Program-made: the position numbers and the translations under genes
In this document: piece after piece, positions 1-8,692 of the stretch
How the letters are laid out: each line of letters starts with the position of its first letter
Position numbering within the stretch: position 1 is the first letter of the stretch
Assembly: GCF_000093025.1 (NCBI RefSeq)
Contig: NC_014207.1
Location: 558,001 to 622,000, forward strand
Source of the DNA: Methylotenera versatilis 301
GTDB taxonomy: Bacteria; Pseudomonadota; Gammaproteobacteria; Burkholderiales; Methylophilaceae
Direction: 5' to 3'
DNA length: 64,000 bases
The notes under the pieces: generated by a model
Database searches by the model: none
What the model was told of the DNA's origin: nothing
Seen by the model: only the letters and a program-made list of their open reading frames with translations

Positions 1-38
1 TATAACGTATATATTTATTGCTTATTTTAATCGTGTAT

Positions 39-731
39 TTAATCGTTCTTTTCTGATAATCGATAGCCTGCGCCTCGTACGGTTTGAATTAAATCTTCAT
101 GACCAGAAAGTGAAAGTGCATTGCGCAAGCGGCGAATATGTACATCTACTGTGCGGTCTTCAACAAAAACGCGATCGCCCCAAACTTTATCTAAAAGCTG
201 GCTGCGCGTGTGCACTCGTTCAGCATTCGTCATAAAGAAGTGTAGTAGTCTGAATTCAGTTGGGCCTAAATCTATTGTTTTATTGTTACCAGTAACGCGG
301 TGAGTGGTTGGGTCTAAGCGTAAACCAGCCATTTCAATTGGGTCATCTGTCATTTGCGGCGCACGGCGACGTAACACGGCTTTGATGCGTGCATTCAATT
401 CGCGAGGGCTAAATGGTTTGGTGACGTAATCATCTGCGCCAACTTCCAAACCACGTACTTTGTCGTATTCATCACCACGTGCGGTCAGCATGATAATAGG
501 AATGGTCTTGGTCAGATTGTCAGACTTCAATAAGCGCGCAAATTCCAAGCCGTTCATGCCTGGTAGCATCCAATCCAGTAAAATCAAATCAGGGATAGTT
601 TCGCGCATTAGGTTTTGTGCAATCTCTACACTTAATGCGCGCATGGCGTTGTGCCCTGCTTGGGTGATGTTTAGCGCCAGTAGTTCTTGAATCGCTGGTT
701 CATCTTCCACAACTAATATATTGGCCGGCAT
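39..731 (-). CDS. phoB: PhoB phosphate-regulon response regulator
   Basis: This OmpR/PhoB-class response regulator should activate phosphate-starvation genes when phosphorylated by PhoR. The 230-residue protein has an N-terminal receiver domain (about 4-120) with the acidic pocket near residue 10, the phospho-acceptor Asp in LILLDWMLPG and the conserved Lys in YVTKPFSP. A winged-helix DNA-binding domain (about 130-226) ends in DVHIRRLRNAL and VRGAGYRL. Length is typical of PhoB. The ATG is preceded by AGAGGAAG. A Pho box lies about 55 nt upstream, which supports autoregulation and separates PhoB from other OmpR-family members. phoR is not in the window; it may lie beyond the left edge. Confidence 0.93.
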   Translation of the reverse strand: MPANILVVEDEPAIQELLALNITQAGHNAMRALSVEIAQNLMRETIPDLILLDWMLPGMNGLEFARLLKSDNLTKTIPIIMLTARGDEYDKVRGLEVGADDYVTKPFSPRELNARIKAVLRRRAPQMTDDPIEMAGLRLDPTTHRVTGNNKTIDLGPTEFRLLHFFMTNAERVHTRSQLLDKVWGDRVFVEDRTVDVHIRRLRNALSLSGHEDLIQTVRGAGYRLSEKND

Positions 732-786
732 AGCTTCCTCTTGAATGTACTTTTTATTACTTTATTTTTGCCAGTTTATGATTTAA

Positions 787-806
787 ATGTGACAGATTCA
801 TGACAA
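787..806 (-). promoter_or_regulatory. Pho box upstream of phoB
   Basis: Read on the minus strand the site is TTGTCATGAATCTGTCACAT. It consists of two TGTCA direct repeats 11 nt apart and is very close to the known PhoB-binding consensus (CTGTCAT-A/T-rich-CTGTCAC). It lies where a PhoB-dependent promoter would need it, with an A/T-rich -10 region downstream. Autoactivation of phoB is inferred. Confidence 0.8.
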
Positions 807-900
807 ATAGTAAATATAAAATTCCACGGTGATACTTCTGCGATGCTTCTGTCGTGCTTCCATCAAATTACCGCTTTTTAAATTGCCATTTTTTTTAATT

Positions 901-930
901 TGTTACACTATGTAACATAACGTAATTACG
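901..930. promoter_or_regulatory. Two adjacent palindromes before the OFA transporter
   Basis: TGTTAC (901-906) and GTAACA (912-917) form a 6-bp inverted repeat with a 5-nt centre. It is followed at 921-930 by the perfect 10-bp palindrome CGTAATTACG. Both lie 32-61 nt upstream of the transporter start, a typical operator position. The binding protein is unknown. Confidence 0.4.
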
Positions 931-961
931 CAATAATAATTCTTATATATAAGAGGGTGGC

Positions 962-2635
962 ATGGCGAATTTTTTATCTAAAGAACATATTACCGCAAAT
1001 GCAAATTTTAATCGCTGGCTAGTGCCGCCGGCAGCATTAGCGGTGCATTTGTCCATTGGTATGGCGTATGGTTTCAGTGTGTTTTGGAAGCCGTTAGGCA
1101 ATGCGCTTGTGGGCGCGGATGGCAAGCCCTTAGCTGCTTGTGCGGCTGGAGCGACTAACTTATCTGAAAAACTATCAGGCACGGCAAGGGCTTTATTTGC
1201 GACAGATTGTAATTGGACCCAGTTTGATTTGGGTTGGATGTTTACTTTGTTTTTTGTGTTGCTAGGTTGCTCGGCAGCACTTTGGGGTGGCTGGTTAGAG
1301 CGTGAAGGACCACGTAAAGCCGGTTTGGTTTCTATGGTGTTGTGGTGCGGCGGTTTGCTTATTTCGGCGTATGGTGTTTATGCGCATCAATTGTGGTTGA
1401 TGTGGCTGGGCAGTGGTGTGATTGGCGGTATAGGTCTTGGTTTAGGTTATATTTCACCAGTGTCTACCTTGATTAAATGGTTTCCTGACCGTCGAGGTAT
1501 GGCAACTGGTATGGCGATTATGGGCTTTGGTGGTGGTGCAATGATAGGCTCACCACTTGCTACTAAGCTGATGGGGCACTTTGCAACGCCAACCAATCCT
1601 GGTGTTTGGCAAACATTTGTTGCCTTAGCTGCGATTTATTTTGTATTCATGTTATGGGGTTCGCTAAGCTATCGCGTGCCGCCAACTGGCTGGAAACCTG
1701 CCAATTGGACGCCGCCAGCAGCGCAAAATAATGCGATGATTTCCAGTAAGCATGTACATCTTAAAAACGCTCATAAAACGCCGCAGTTTTGGTTATTGTG
1801 GTTGGTGTTATGTATGAACGTGTCAGCTGGCATTGGTATTATTGGCGCGGCTGCACCTATGCTGCAAGAAACCTTCGGTGGTGCGCTGATAGGTCAGCCT
1901 GATATTGGCTTTGCTGATATTAAAAAAGATGAAGCGCTCACGGCTGCTGCTGCGGCAGTAGGTGCGGGTTTCGTTGGCTTGATTTCATTGTTTAATATTT
2001 TTGGCCGTTTTGCTTGGGCGACTTCATCAGATAAACTGGGTCGTAAACGCACTTACTATATTTTCTTTGTGTTGGGCACATTGATGTATTGCACAGCGAC
2101 TTATGTAGCGGGTTTTAAATCACTGGCCTTATTTGTTGGTGCATTTTGTGTGATCGCTTCCATGTATGGCGGCGGCTTCGCTACGATACCCGCATATTTG
2201 GCGGATATGTTCGGTACACAGTTTGTTGGTGCGATTCATGGGCGTTTACTTACTGCATGGTCTACAGCAGGTATTTTAGGGCCAGTCGTCGTGAATTATA
2301 TGCATGACACGCGTTTAGAAGCCAAAGTGCCATTTGACCAAGTGTATGCGCCAATTTTTCTGGTGTTAGCTGGTTTGCTTGTAGTGGGTTTTATCGCGAA
2401 TTTTCTAGTCAAACCAGTCAATGAAAAATACTATATGACAGACGCTGAGCTTGAAGCGGTAAGAAAACTAGCGCATGAAAAATCTGAAGCTACAAATGCA
2501 AATGGTGCCGTGAATAGTGTCTCGCAATCGGCTAGTCATCCAATTTTAGTAGTGCTTGCATGGGCTTTGGTGTTGATTCCGATTAGCTATGGTATTTGGA
2601 GCACCATACAAAAGGCTTGGGGATTATTTCATTAA
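962..2635 (+). CDS. OFA-family major facilitator transporter
   Basis: This inner-membrane MFS permease of 557 residues has about 12 hydrophobic segments. The N-terminal SIGMAYGFSVFWKPLG segment and the GIGLGLGYISPVST stretch are typical of the oxalate/formate antiporter (OFA) family. The signature-like loop FPDRRGMATGMAIMGFGGGAM follows TM4, and SSDKLGRKRTY marks the start of the second half. Two extra-membrane insertions (about 45-75 and 310-330) and a last helix at about 530-552 make it longer than the usual 400-450 residues. It is a single gene with RBS GAGGGTGG. The substrate (formate, oxalate, another carboxylate) cannot be read from sequence. Confidence 0.82.
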   Translation: MANFLSKEHITANANFNRWLVPPAALAVHLSIGMAYGFSVFWKPLGNALVGADGKPLAACAAGATNLSEKLSGTARALFATDCNWTQFDLGWMFTLFFVLLGCSAALWGGWLEREGPRKAGLVSMVLWCGGLLISAYGVYAHQLWLMWLGSGVIGGIGLGLGYISPVSTLIKWFPDRRGMATGMAIMGFGGGAMIGSPLATKLMGHFATPTNPGVWQTFVALAAIYFVFMLWGSLSYRVPPTGWKPANWTPPAAQNNAMISSKHVHLKNAHKTPQFWLLWLVLCMNVSAGIGIIGAAAPMLQETFGGALIGQPDIGFADIKKDEALTAAAAAVGAGFVGLISLFNIFGRFAWATSSDKLGRKRTYYIFFVLGTLMYCTATYVAGFKSLALFVGAFCVIASMYGGGFATIPAYLADMFGTQFVGAIHGRLLTAWSTAGILGPVVVNYMHDTRLEAKVPFDQVYAPIFLVLAGLLVVGFIANFLVKPVNEKYYMTDAELEAVRKLAHEKSEATNANGAVNSVSQSASHPILVVLAWALVLIPISYGIWSTIQKAWGLFH

Positions 2636-2739
2636 ATCAGTTGTATAGCGCTTACATCAGCATTTTTACTAAATCATTAGCAGTGATATGCGGTAAAATA
2701 CAGTTTTGTGAATTGTGCGGTAGCGCTTAAGGATAAAAC

Positions 2740-3189
2740 GTGAGAGAAATTGAAAAGAACTTAGATGGATCAGGCCTGCAAATCGGTGTAGTGCTTTCAA
2801 GATTTAACAGTGATATTGGCGATGGTTTGCTTAGTGCATGTACCGCAGAGTTACTGAAGTTAGGCGTTGCGAGTGATGACATTACCATTGCAACTGTACC
2901 AGGCGCATTAGAAACACCGTTGGTTTTGCAGCACATGGCGATTAGCGAGAAGTTCGATGCATTGATTGCGCTAGGCGCGATTATTCGCGGTGAAACTTAC
3001 CATTTTGAAGTGGTTTCAAACGAGTCTGCACGCGGTATTTCAGAAGTACAGTTTAATACGGGTGTTCCAGTTGCGAATGCAGTGCTGACTACTGAAGACG
3101 ATGATCAAGCGATTGCGCGTATGCATATAAAAGGCGCAGAAGCCGCACAAGTAGCCATTGAAATGGCTAATTTGGTTAGATCGCTATGA
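2740..3189 (+). CDS. ribH: 6,7-dimethyl-8-ribityllumazine synthase
   Basis: This enzyme performs the penultimate step of riboflavin synthesis, condensing 5-amino-6-ribitylaminouracil with dihydroxybutanone phosphate in the cytoplasm. The 149-residue protein shows the family landmarks in order: [15 protein letters not shown], the [12 protein letters not shown] substrate loop, [16 protein letters not shown] with the catalytic His, and the late [17 protein letters not shown] segment. The start codon is GTG, preceded by AAGGA at a good distance. The stop overlaps the start of nusB by 4 nt (ATGA), the usual ribH-nusB pairing. ribBA is not present upstream here. Confidence 0.94.
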   Translation: MREIEKNLDGSGLQIGVVLSRFNSDIGDGLLSACTAELLKLGVASDDITIATVPGALETPLVLQHMAISEKFDALIALGAIIRGETYHFEVVSNESARGISEVQFNTGVPVANAVLTTEDDDQAIARMHIKGAEAAQVAIEMANLVRSL

Positions 3190-3713
3190 TGGCTGAGAAT
3201 GACGCTTCATTAACCAGCCTAGTCGTAGAAAAAGAAGTTGATCAAAAAAATGTATCAAAAAAACCATCAGCTAAAAAGAAGTCTGGGCAAAATCGCAGAA
3301 AATCACGCGAGTTGGTATTAAAAGCGGTTTATCGCGGAATGTTGAATCAGTCCGAGATGACTGCTGTGTATCGTGATATGGCAGAAGACCCAGATTATGC
3401 AAAGGCAGATGAAGCTTATTTCAAACAATTGCTTGAAGCTGTTGGAGAGCATGCAACTGAACTTGATGAAAAAATGGCTGCATTTATTGATCGTCAAGTC
3501 AGTGAATTAAGCCCGATAGAGCATGCGATTTTACAAATTTCTGGTTGCGAATTGATGTTCGATATGAGCATTCCATATCGAGTCGTGATTAATGAAGGCG
3601 TTGAGTTAGCTAAGATATATGGCGGGATTGATGGCCATAAATATATCAACGGCGTGTTAGATAAGCTGGCTGCTGATGTACGTGCTTCTGAAGTTCTAAG
3701 TAATAAGAATTAA
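3186..3713 (+). CDS. nusB: Transcription antitermination factor NusB
   Basis: NusB binds boxA RNA with S10 and supports antitermination in rRNA operons. The 175-residue protein has a Lys-rich, probably disordered N-terminal extension of about 35 residues. The all-helical NusB core begins at [17 protein letters not shown] and includes [18 protein letters not shown] and [19 protein letters not shown], with the C-terminal [10 protein letters not shown] motif. It is translationally coupled to ribH through an ATGA overlap; a second ATG three nucleotides later is equally possible. The extension makes it longer than the usual 130-150 residues. Confidence 0.93.
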   Translation: MMAENDASLTSLVVEKEVDQKNVSKKPSAKKKSGQNRRKSRELVLKAVYRGMLNQSEMTAVYRDMAEDPDYAKADEAYFKQLLEAVGEHATELDEKMAAFIDRQVSELSPIEHAILQISGCELMFDMSIPYRVVINEGVELAKIYGGIDGHKYINGVLDKLAADVRASEVLSNKN

Positions 3714-3908
3714 AGTCGCTCAAAATTAAAGCATTTAGGCTATTAAATGACGCACACTAATCTGTGATGGCAATTGATGATTAAAGAGATGCTTATGTCA
3801 GTAAAGTTTCTGATTCCATCATGTTGTTAATCTTTCTGCATACTCTTGGTGAAAAAGCGCAGAATGTCGCGACTCTACGCGATGCTAATATCGAGCTAGC
3901 CGGCTAAT

Positions 3909-4733
3909 ATGAACTTAAGTGGCGTGCTAGAAATTGTGCGTTTAACTGATGTTGGTTTGCTACGTGACCATAACGAAGATGCAATTGCTAGTGATGACAC
4001 GATGGGGTTTGTCGTGCTTGCTGATGGGATGGGTGGCTATAAAGCAGGTGAAGTGGCAAGTGAGATGGCTGTGCTCAGTATTGCCGCCGAGTTAATGGAA
4101 GGCTTGGCAAATCAGCAGCCAGGAAAAGTTGATTCGGCATTAGGTAAGCAAGCAGAAGCGCAGTTGATTGTTGATGCGGTTAAAAGTGCTAACGAAGTTA
4201 TTTATAGTGTTTCTCAATCTCAGCCACAGTGTGCCGGTATGGGCACCACGCTTGTTGTAGGGGTCTTTACTAATAATAAATTACTCGTTGGGCATATTGG
4301 CGATTCGCGCATGTATAGACTGCGCAATCAAGTATTAAGCCAAATAACGGAAGACCATTCATTACTGCAAGAACAGATTAAGTCAGGCCTTATTACGCCA
4401 GAACAAGCAAAATATTCTGCCAATAAAAACTTAGTCACACGAGCTTTGGGTGTTGACCCAGAAGTTGAGTTAGAGCTCAACGAGTATGATGTTGAGGTAG
4501 GTGATATATACTTAGTTTGTTCAGATGGCTTAAGCGACTTAGTTGATGATGAGGTAATCGAATCTGCGCTTAACAAGCTCATGCCAGATATCAACGTCGC
4601 CGCACAAGCGCTAGTGCAGTTGGCGAATGAAAATGGTGGAAAAGACAATATTTCTGTCATACTTATTCTGGTAAAAGAGTCTTTTGAGTACACTAAGACT
4701 TGGCGCGATAACTTTTTTAATTGGTTAAAATAG
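3909..4733 (+). CDS. PP2C-family serine/threonine phosphatase
   Basis: This metal-dependent protein phosphatase (Stp1/PrpC type) removes phosphate from Ser/Thr residues. The 274 residues carry the canonical motifs in order: VGLLRDHNEDAI, VLADGMGGYKAGEVAS (metal Asp), GMGTTLVV, GHIGDSRMYRL, ITEDHSLL, RALGVDP, VCSDGLSDLV (metal Asp) and GGKDNISVI. No membrane segment is visible. It begins a block with an FHA protein and an HD-GYP protein, all on one strand. A cognate Ser/Thr kinase is not found in this window, which is unusual for a PP2C-FHA pair. No clear Shine-Dalgarno sequence precedes the ATG. Confidence 0.9.
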   Translation: MNLSGVLEIVRLTDVGLLRDHNEDAIASDDTMGFVVLADGMGGYKAGEVASEMAVLSIAAELMEGLANQQPGKVDSALGKQAEAQLIVDAVKSANEVIYSVSQSQPQCAGMGTTLVVGVFTNNKLLVGHIGDSRMYRLRNQVLSQITEDHSLLQEQIKSGLITPEQAKYSANKNLVTRALGVDPEVELELNEYDVEVGDIYLVCSDGLSDLVDDEVIESALNKLMPDINVAAQALVQLANENGGKDNISVILILVKESFEYTKTWRDNFFNWLK

Positions 4734-4744
4734 CAGGGTGGATA

Positions 4745-5479
4745 ATGGCTAAGCTAATTTTTTCTTTAGATAGTAATATTTTGAATGAGTTTCTACTCGA
4801 TAAAGAGCGCATTACTATTGGCCGAAGACCAACTAATGACATTCATATCGATAATCTAGCCGTAAGCGGCGAACATGCTGTGATACTTAAAAAGGGCGAT
4901 GATTTTTATATCGAAGATAAAAATAGTACCAATGGTACAGAAGTTAACGCCAAGTTGGTCAAAAGTTATTTGTTGCAGTCAGGTGATTTGATTTCATTTG
5001 GCAAGCATCAATTGAAATTTATCAATGACGCTAAGTTACAAAACCACAGCGGCAGTGATTCAGCCTTTGAGAAAACCGTGTTTCTTCGCCCAGCCGAATT
5101 AACGGAAATGATGAAAGCACAGGCTCAAGTAGAGCCTAGCACTGCATTGCCAGACACGGTTATCTCAGAGAAACCAGTATTACCATTAGCTGAAAAGTCA
5201 GCGCCTGCGATGGCGGTTGGCAGAGTACAAGTCTTAAACGGCTCTAGTGCAGGTCGAGAGCTGATTCTTAATAAAGCACTGACCACCTTGGGTAAAACAG
5301 GTGTGCAAGTGGCGGTAATCACTAAGCGGCCTCAGGGTTACTTCGTTACGCACGTTGAAGGCAAAGTGTTTCCTATTGTCAATGGTAGCTCTATTGGCTC
5401 GCAGGCCTTTGAGCTGAGCGACCATGACGTGATAGAGCTTGCTGGCGTGAAAATGGAGTTTTATTTAGATAAAGTTTAG
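4745..5479 (+). CDS. FHA-domain protein
   Basis: This is a phosphothreonine-binding adaptor. The FHA domain spans about residues 15-90 and includes ITIGRRPTNDIHIDNLAVSGEHA and EDKNSTNGTEVN, which contain the conserved Arg, Ser, His and Asn of the phosphopeptide site. A Pro/Ala/Glu-rich linker follows. A second, weaker beta-rich region (about 155-240) with TLGKTGVQVAVITKRPQGYFV resembles a degenerate FHA fold. The start was set at ATG 4745 because AGGGTGG lies directly upstream; an in-frame start at 4721 would overlap the phosphatase gene. It probably acts with the phosphatase as a reader of Ser/Thr phosphorylation. No enzymatic motif is seen. Confidence 0.87.
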   Translation: MAKLIFSLDSNILNEFLLDKERITIGRRPTNDIHIDNLAVSGEHAVILKKGDDFYIEDKNSTNGTEVNAKLVKSYLLQSGDLISFGKHQLKFINDAKLQNHSGSDSAFEKTVFLRPAELTEMMKAQAQVEPSTALPDTVISEKPVLPLAEKSAPAMAVGRVQVLNGSSAGRELILNKALTTLGKTGVQVAVITKRPQGYFVTHVEGKVFPIVNGSSIGSQAFELSDHDVIELAGVKMEFYLDKV

Positions 5480-5538
5480 TCTGAATTAATCAATATGAAA
5501 ATCACTTTTACCCTAAACCTTATGATCAATTCAATAGC

Positions 5539-7170
5539 ATGATGGATCAACAACACCCTTATTTACTAAAACGACTTGAGCGCCTAAATACGATAGGTGT
5601 CGCGCTTTCTGCTGAACGGGATAATAAACGCCTTTTAGAAACGATATTGCTAGGCGCGCAGGAAATTACCAACGCAGATGGCGGTACGTTGTACACCATT
5701 ACCGATGATAAGCACCTTAAGTTTGAAATCATGCGTAATAAAACGCTAGCGCTTGCGATGGGCGGTACAACAGGCAAGGAAATTCCATTTTTGCCTATTC
5801 CTTTGTATTTAGATGATGGTCGACCTAACTTAACCACGGTGGCTGCATACGCGACCGTGAACGATAAAACCGTTAATATTGAAAATGCCTATAGTGCTCA
5901 GAATTTCGACTTTACTGGCACGCGTAAATTTGATGAGAAGACTGGCTATCACTCTCAGTCATTTTTAACGATTCCGATGAAAAACCATGAGTCGGAAGTC
6001 ATCGGTGTACTTCAGCTCATCAATGCGATTGACATTGATACGCATGAAATTATTCCATTCTCGCAAGCTAATCAAAGTTTGGTTGAATCGTTAGCGTCAC
6101 AAGCTGCGGTTGCGATGACCAACCAGAATCTGATTGAAGGTTTGAAAGGCTTATTTGAAGCCTTTATTGAGTTGATGGCGGAAGCCATTGACCAAAAATC
6201 TCCATACACTGGCGGGCATTGCCGGCGTGTACCAGAGCTTACTTTGATGTTGGCACAAGCCGCTATCGATGCTAAAGAAGGTCCGCTTAAAGACTTTACA
6301 CTCAATGAAAAAGAATTTTATGAGCTGAAGATTGCCGGTTGGTTGCATGACTGCGGTAAAGTCACTACGCCAGAATCTGTGATGGATAAGCCCACTAAGT
6401 TATCTGGCATATTCGACCGTATTGATCTGGTTGATCAACGATTTGAATTACTTAAAAAGCAAGCTGAATGTGACATTCTGAAAAAACAAGTTGAAGCTTT
6501 GAAAAGTGGACAAGTGCAAGATGTTGCTAAATTAGATTCTGAGCTGTTAGCTTTTAATCAGCAATGTGATGAAGATCGTGAGTTTTTAAGAAAGTCTAAT
6601 TTCGGCAGTGAGTCTATGACGGATGAGGATCAGCAACGAGTCATTAATATTGCTGCGAATCAGTTAGTCAATGCAAATGGCAATTCAAGGCCATTTTTGA
6701 GTGAAAATGAAGTCTATAACCTCAATATTACGCGTGGTACGTTGACCAAAGAAGAGCGAGAGATTATTAATAATCATATCGTTGTGACTATTCATATGCT
6801 GGATTCTTTGCCTTACCCAAATGGCTTAAAACGCGTGCCAGAATACGCCTGCGGCCATCATGAGCGCATGGATGGTCGAGGTTACCCAAAAGGATTAACA
6901 CGTGAGCAAATGTCTGTCCCAGCCCGAGTAATGGGGATTGCGGACATTTTTGAGGCGCTGACTTCAAAAGACCGACCGTATAAGAAGGCTAAGACACTAT
7001 CAGAATCATTATATATTTTAGGCAAGATGAAAGTAGATCATCATATCGACCCTGATTTATTCGATATTTTTGTGCGTGAGAAAGTTTACTTGAGATACGC
7101 TCAGCAATTCTTAGAGCCTGAACAGATTGATGAAGTTGATGAGTCTAAGATTCCTGGCTATCAACCTTAG
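5539..7170 (+). CDS. GAF-HD-GYP cyclic-di-GMP phosphodiesterase-like protein
   Basis: This is a predicted cytoplasmic sensor-phosphodiesterase of 543 residues. A GAF domain (about 15-195) is followed by an HD-GYP domain. The HD pair is in GWLHDCGKV (H270, D271), the HH pair is at 440-441 and the GYP motif is in MDGRGYPKGL (448-450), followed by ADIFEALTSKDRPYKKA. The catalytic metal ligands therefore look intact. Between the HD helix and the helix preceding the HH pair there is an insertion of about 110 residues (289-400), Lys/Glu/Gln-rich and coiled-coil-like, that ordinary HD-GYP domains lack. The gene sits 59 nt after the FHA gene on the same strand and has no obvious ribosome site. Confidence 0.88.
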   Translation: MMDQQHPYLLKRLERLNTIGVALSAERDNKRLLETILLGAQEITNADGGTLYTITDDKHLKFEIMRNKTLALAMGGTTGKEIPFLPIPLYLDDGRPNLTTVAAYATVNDKTVNIENAYSAQNFDFTGTRKFDEKTGYHSQSFLTIPMKNHESEVIGVLQLINAIDIDTHEIIPFSQANQSLVESLASQAAVAMTNQNLIEGLKGLFEAFIELMAEAIDQKSPYTGGHCRRVPELTLMLAQAAIDAKEGPLKDFTLNEKEFYELKIAGWLHDCGKVTTPESVMDKPTKLSGIFDRIDLVDQRFELLKKQAECDILKKQVEALKSGQVQDVAKLDSELLAFNQQCDEDREFLRKSNFGSESMTDEDQQRVINIAANQLVNANGNSRPFLSENEVYNLNITRGTLTKEEREIINNHIVVTIHMLDSLPYPNGLKRVPEYACGHHERMDGRGYPKGLTREQMSVPARVMGIADIFEALTSKDRPYKKAKTLSESLYILGKMKVDHHIDPDLFDIFVREKVYLRYAQQFLEPEQIDEVDESKIPGYQP

Positions 7171-7171
7171 G

Positions 7172-7304
7172 GTACTTCTATAAATTCAAACTTCGTCATG
7201 ATGCTTCGTTACTCAGAAAAAACCTCGTTATATCATCATTTATATACCGCCTCGTTTTTTTTTCGCGCCTCGCCTGACTTAGAGTTTTGAATTTATGAAA
7301 GTAC
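7172..7304. repeat. MITE-like intergenic inverted-repeat element
   Basis: Left arm 7172-7192 and right arm 7283-7304 are near-perfect reverse complements: both read GTACTT..ATAAATTCAAA..CT with one or two indels. They enclose about 90 nt with no ORF. The element fills the gap between two convergent genes (HD-GYP and lpxH). Terminal inverted repeats, size and position suggest a small non-autonomous repeat that may act as a bidirectional terminator. No second copy was seen in this window. Confidence 0.5.
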
Positions 7305-7328
7305 GCTCTTCATAAGAAGTTGCTATGG

Positions 7329-8102
7329 TTATAGTGACATAGCCTCACAGCCAAACTGATTACAGCTCAGGTAGCTGCCTTGTTCGTACCAATCGCCTAA
7401 TACCCATCTTGTTATCTTGTGGCCGTCTAATTGAATTTGATGTTCATGGGGGCGGTGTGTGTGACCGTGGATTAGCATCTCAGGATAGTGGTGAACTCTT
7501 AATAAGTGGTCAACAGCCGCTTGGTTAACATCCATGATCTGCATGGATTTCTGTGATTTTTCATGTTCACTACGCATGCGGATAGCTTCGATCTGGTCTT
7601 TCCTGACTTGTAGCGGTAATTTCAGAAAATCTTCCTGCCATTCAGCTGCACGTACTTGTACACGGAATTTTTGATATTCCACATCATCTGTACATAAATC
7701 ATCGCCATGGCTGAGTAAAACAGTTTTGCCGTGTAGATTGATGATGCTCGGATCTGGCAGTAAAGTCATTCCCGCCGCATCGCAAAACTCGCTGGAAATC
7801 AGAAAGTCACGATTACCATGCATTAAGTAAAGTTTAACCCCAGAGTCGGCTAGACGCTTAAAGGCTGAGATAATAGGTAGGTGATGCATGTCTTGAATAT
7901 CATCGTCGCCTGCCCAGTATTCAAACAAATCACCTAAAACGTACAGCGCAACTGCTTGTGATGCAGTGTCTTTTAGAAAGTCTAAAAATGCCGCAGTGAT
8001 ATGTGGTCGACTGGCACATAAATGCAAATCGGAGATAAATAGACTTTGACCCATTAAGCTCTGGCTTAATTGATTGTCCGATTTATCTCCGAGATTTTTC
8101 AT
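7329..8102 (-). CDS. lpxH: UDP-2,3-diacylglucosamine diphosphatase
   Basis: LpxH hydrolyses UDP-2,3-diacylglucosamine to lipid X in lipid A synthesis at the inner membrane surface. The 257-residue protein has the calcineurin-like metal motifs in order: FISDLHLCASRP, LGDLFEYWAGDD, LMHGNRDFLI, LLSHGDDLCTDD and IHGHTHRPHEH. The family-typical LPLQVRKDQIEAIRMRSEHEKS helix supports LpxH over a generic phosphoesterase. The N-terminus is about 15 residues longer than usual, and the in-frame ATG at MGQSLFIS is an alternative start. It follows the cyclophilin genes on the minus strand. Confidence 0.92.
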   Translation of the reverse strand: MKNLGDKSDNQLSQSLMGQSLFISDLHLCASRPHITAAFLDFLKDTASQAVALYVLGDLFEYWAGDDDIQDMHHLPIISAFKRLADSGVKLYLMHGNRDFLISSEFCDAAGMTLLPDPSIINLHGKTVLLSHGDDLCTDDVEYQKFRVQVRAAEWQEDFLKLPLQVRKDQIEAIRMRSEHEKSQKSMQIMDVNQAAVDHLLRVHHYPEMLIHGHTHRPHEHQIQLDGHKITRWVLGDWYEQGSYLSCNQFGCEAMSL

Positions 8103-8156
8103 GTTAAACAGCGTAATCCAATCTGATTGCTAGATTACAGTTTAACGCCACAAACA

Positions 8157-8648
8157 TTAGCAGCGTGTTGCTTTTTCAATGATAACGTTCTCAACAGGCA
8201 CGTCTTGGTGGCCTTTTTTGCTGCCAGTTTTCACTTTTTTGATTTTATCAACAACATCCATGCCTGCTGTCACTTTGCCGAAAACACAGTAACCCCAACC
8301 GCTGCTTGTAGGTGCTGAATGGTTTAGGAAGTCATTATTGCCAGCGTTAATGAAAAATTGATTGCTGGCTGAATGTGGCGCAGAAGTGCGTGCCATGGCA
8401 ATGGTGTATTGATCATTCGTTAGGCCATTGTCTGCTTCATTTTTAATTTCATCTGCAGACTCTTTTTGATTCATCGTAGTATCAAAACCACCACCTTGAA
8501 TCATAAAGCCATCAATCACACGGTGAAAAATCGTGCCATCATAAAAGCCTTTGTCTACATATTGCAAAAAATTTGCTACGGTAATTGGTGCTTTTTCTGC
8601 ATCGAGTTCTAAAGTAATTTCGCCAAAATTTGTAAGTAGTTTAACCAC
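8157..8648 (-). CDS. ppiB: Cytoplasmic cyclophilin-type peptidyl-prolyl isomerase
   Basis: This cyclophilin (EC 5.2.1.8) accelerates prolyl cis-trans isomerisation. The 163 residues lack a signal peptide and show [15 protein letters not shown], the [20 protein letters not shown] catalytic-site region and the [20 protein letters not shown] segment, all typical of PpiB. The RBS AAGGAT precedes the ATG. It lies 44 nt downstream of a secreted cyclophilin, so the cytoplasmic and periplasmic enzymes form a tandem pair. The catalytic Arg in FHRV is present. Confidence 0.93.
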   Translation of the reverse strand: MVKLLTNFGEITLELDAEKAPITVANFLQYVDKGFYDGTIFHRVIDGFMIQGGGFDTTMNQKESADEIKNEADNGLTNDQYTIAMARTSAPHSASNQFFINAGNNDFLNHSAPTSSGWGYCVFGKVTAGMDVVDKIKKVKTGSKKGHQDVPVENVIIEKATRC

Positions 8649-8692
8649 AAAATATCCTTAATGTTAAAAGTGTAAATAAAGCCTATAAAGGC

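Noticed and set aside
3821-3907. 28-codon ORF ending one base before the PP2C phosphatase start.
   Set aside because: Unlike the cbpA leader ORF it has no ribosome site, so chance is more likely.
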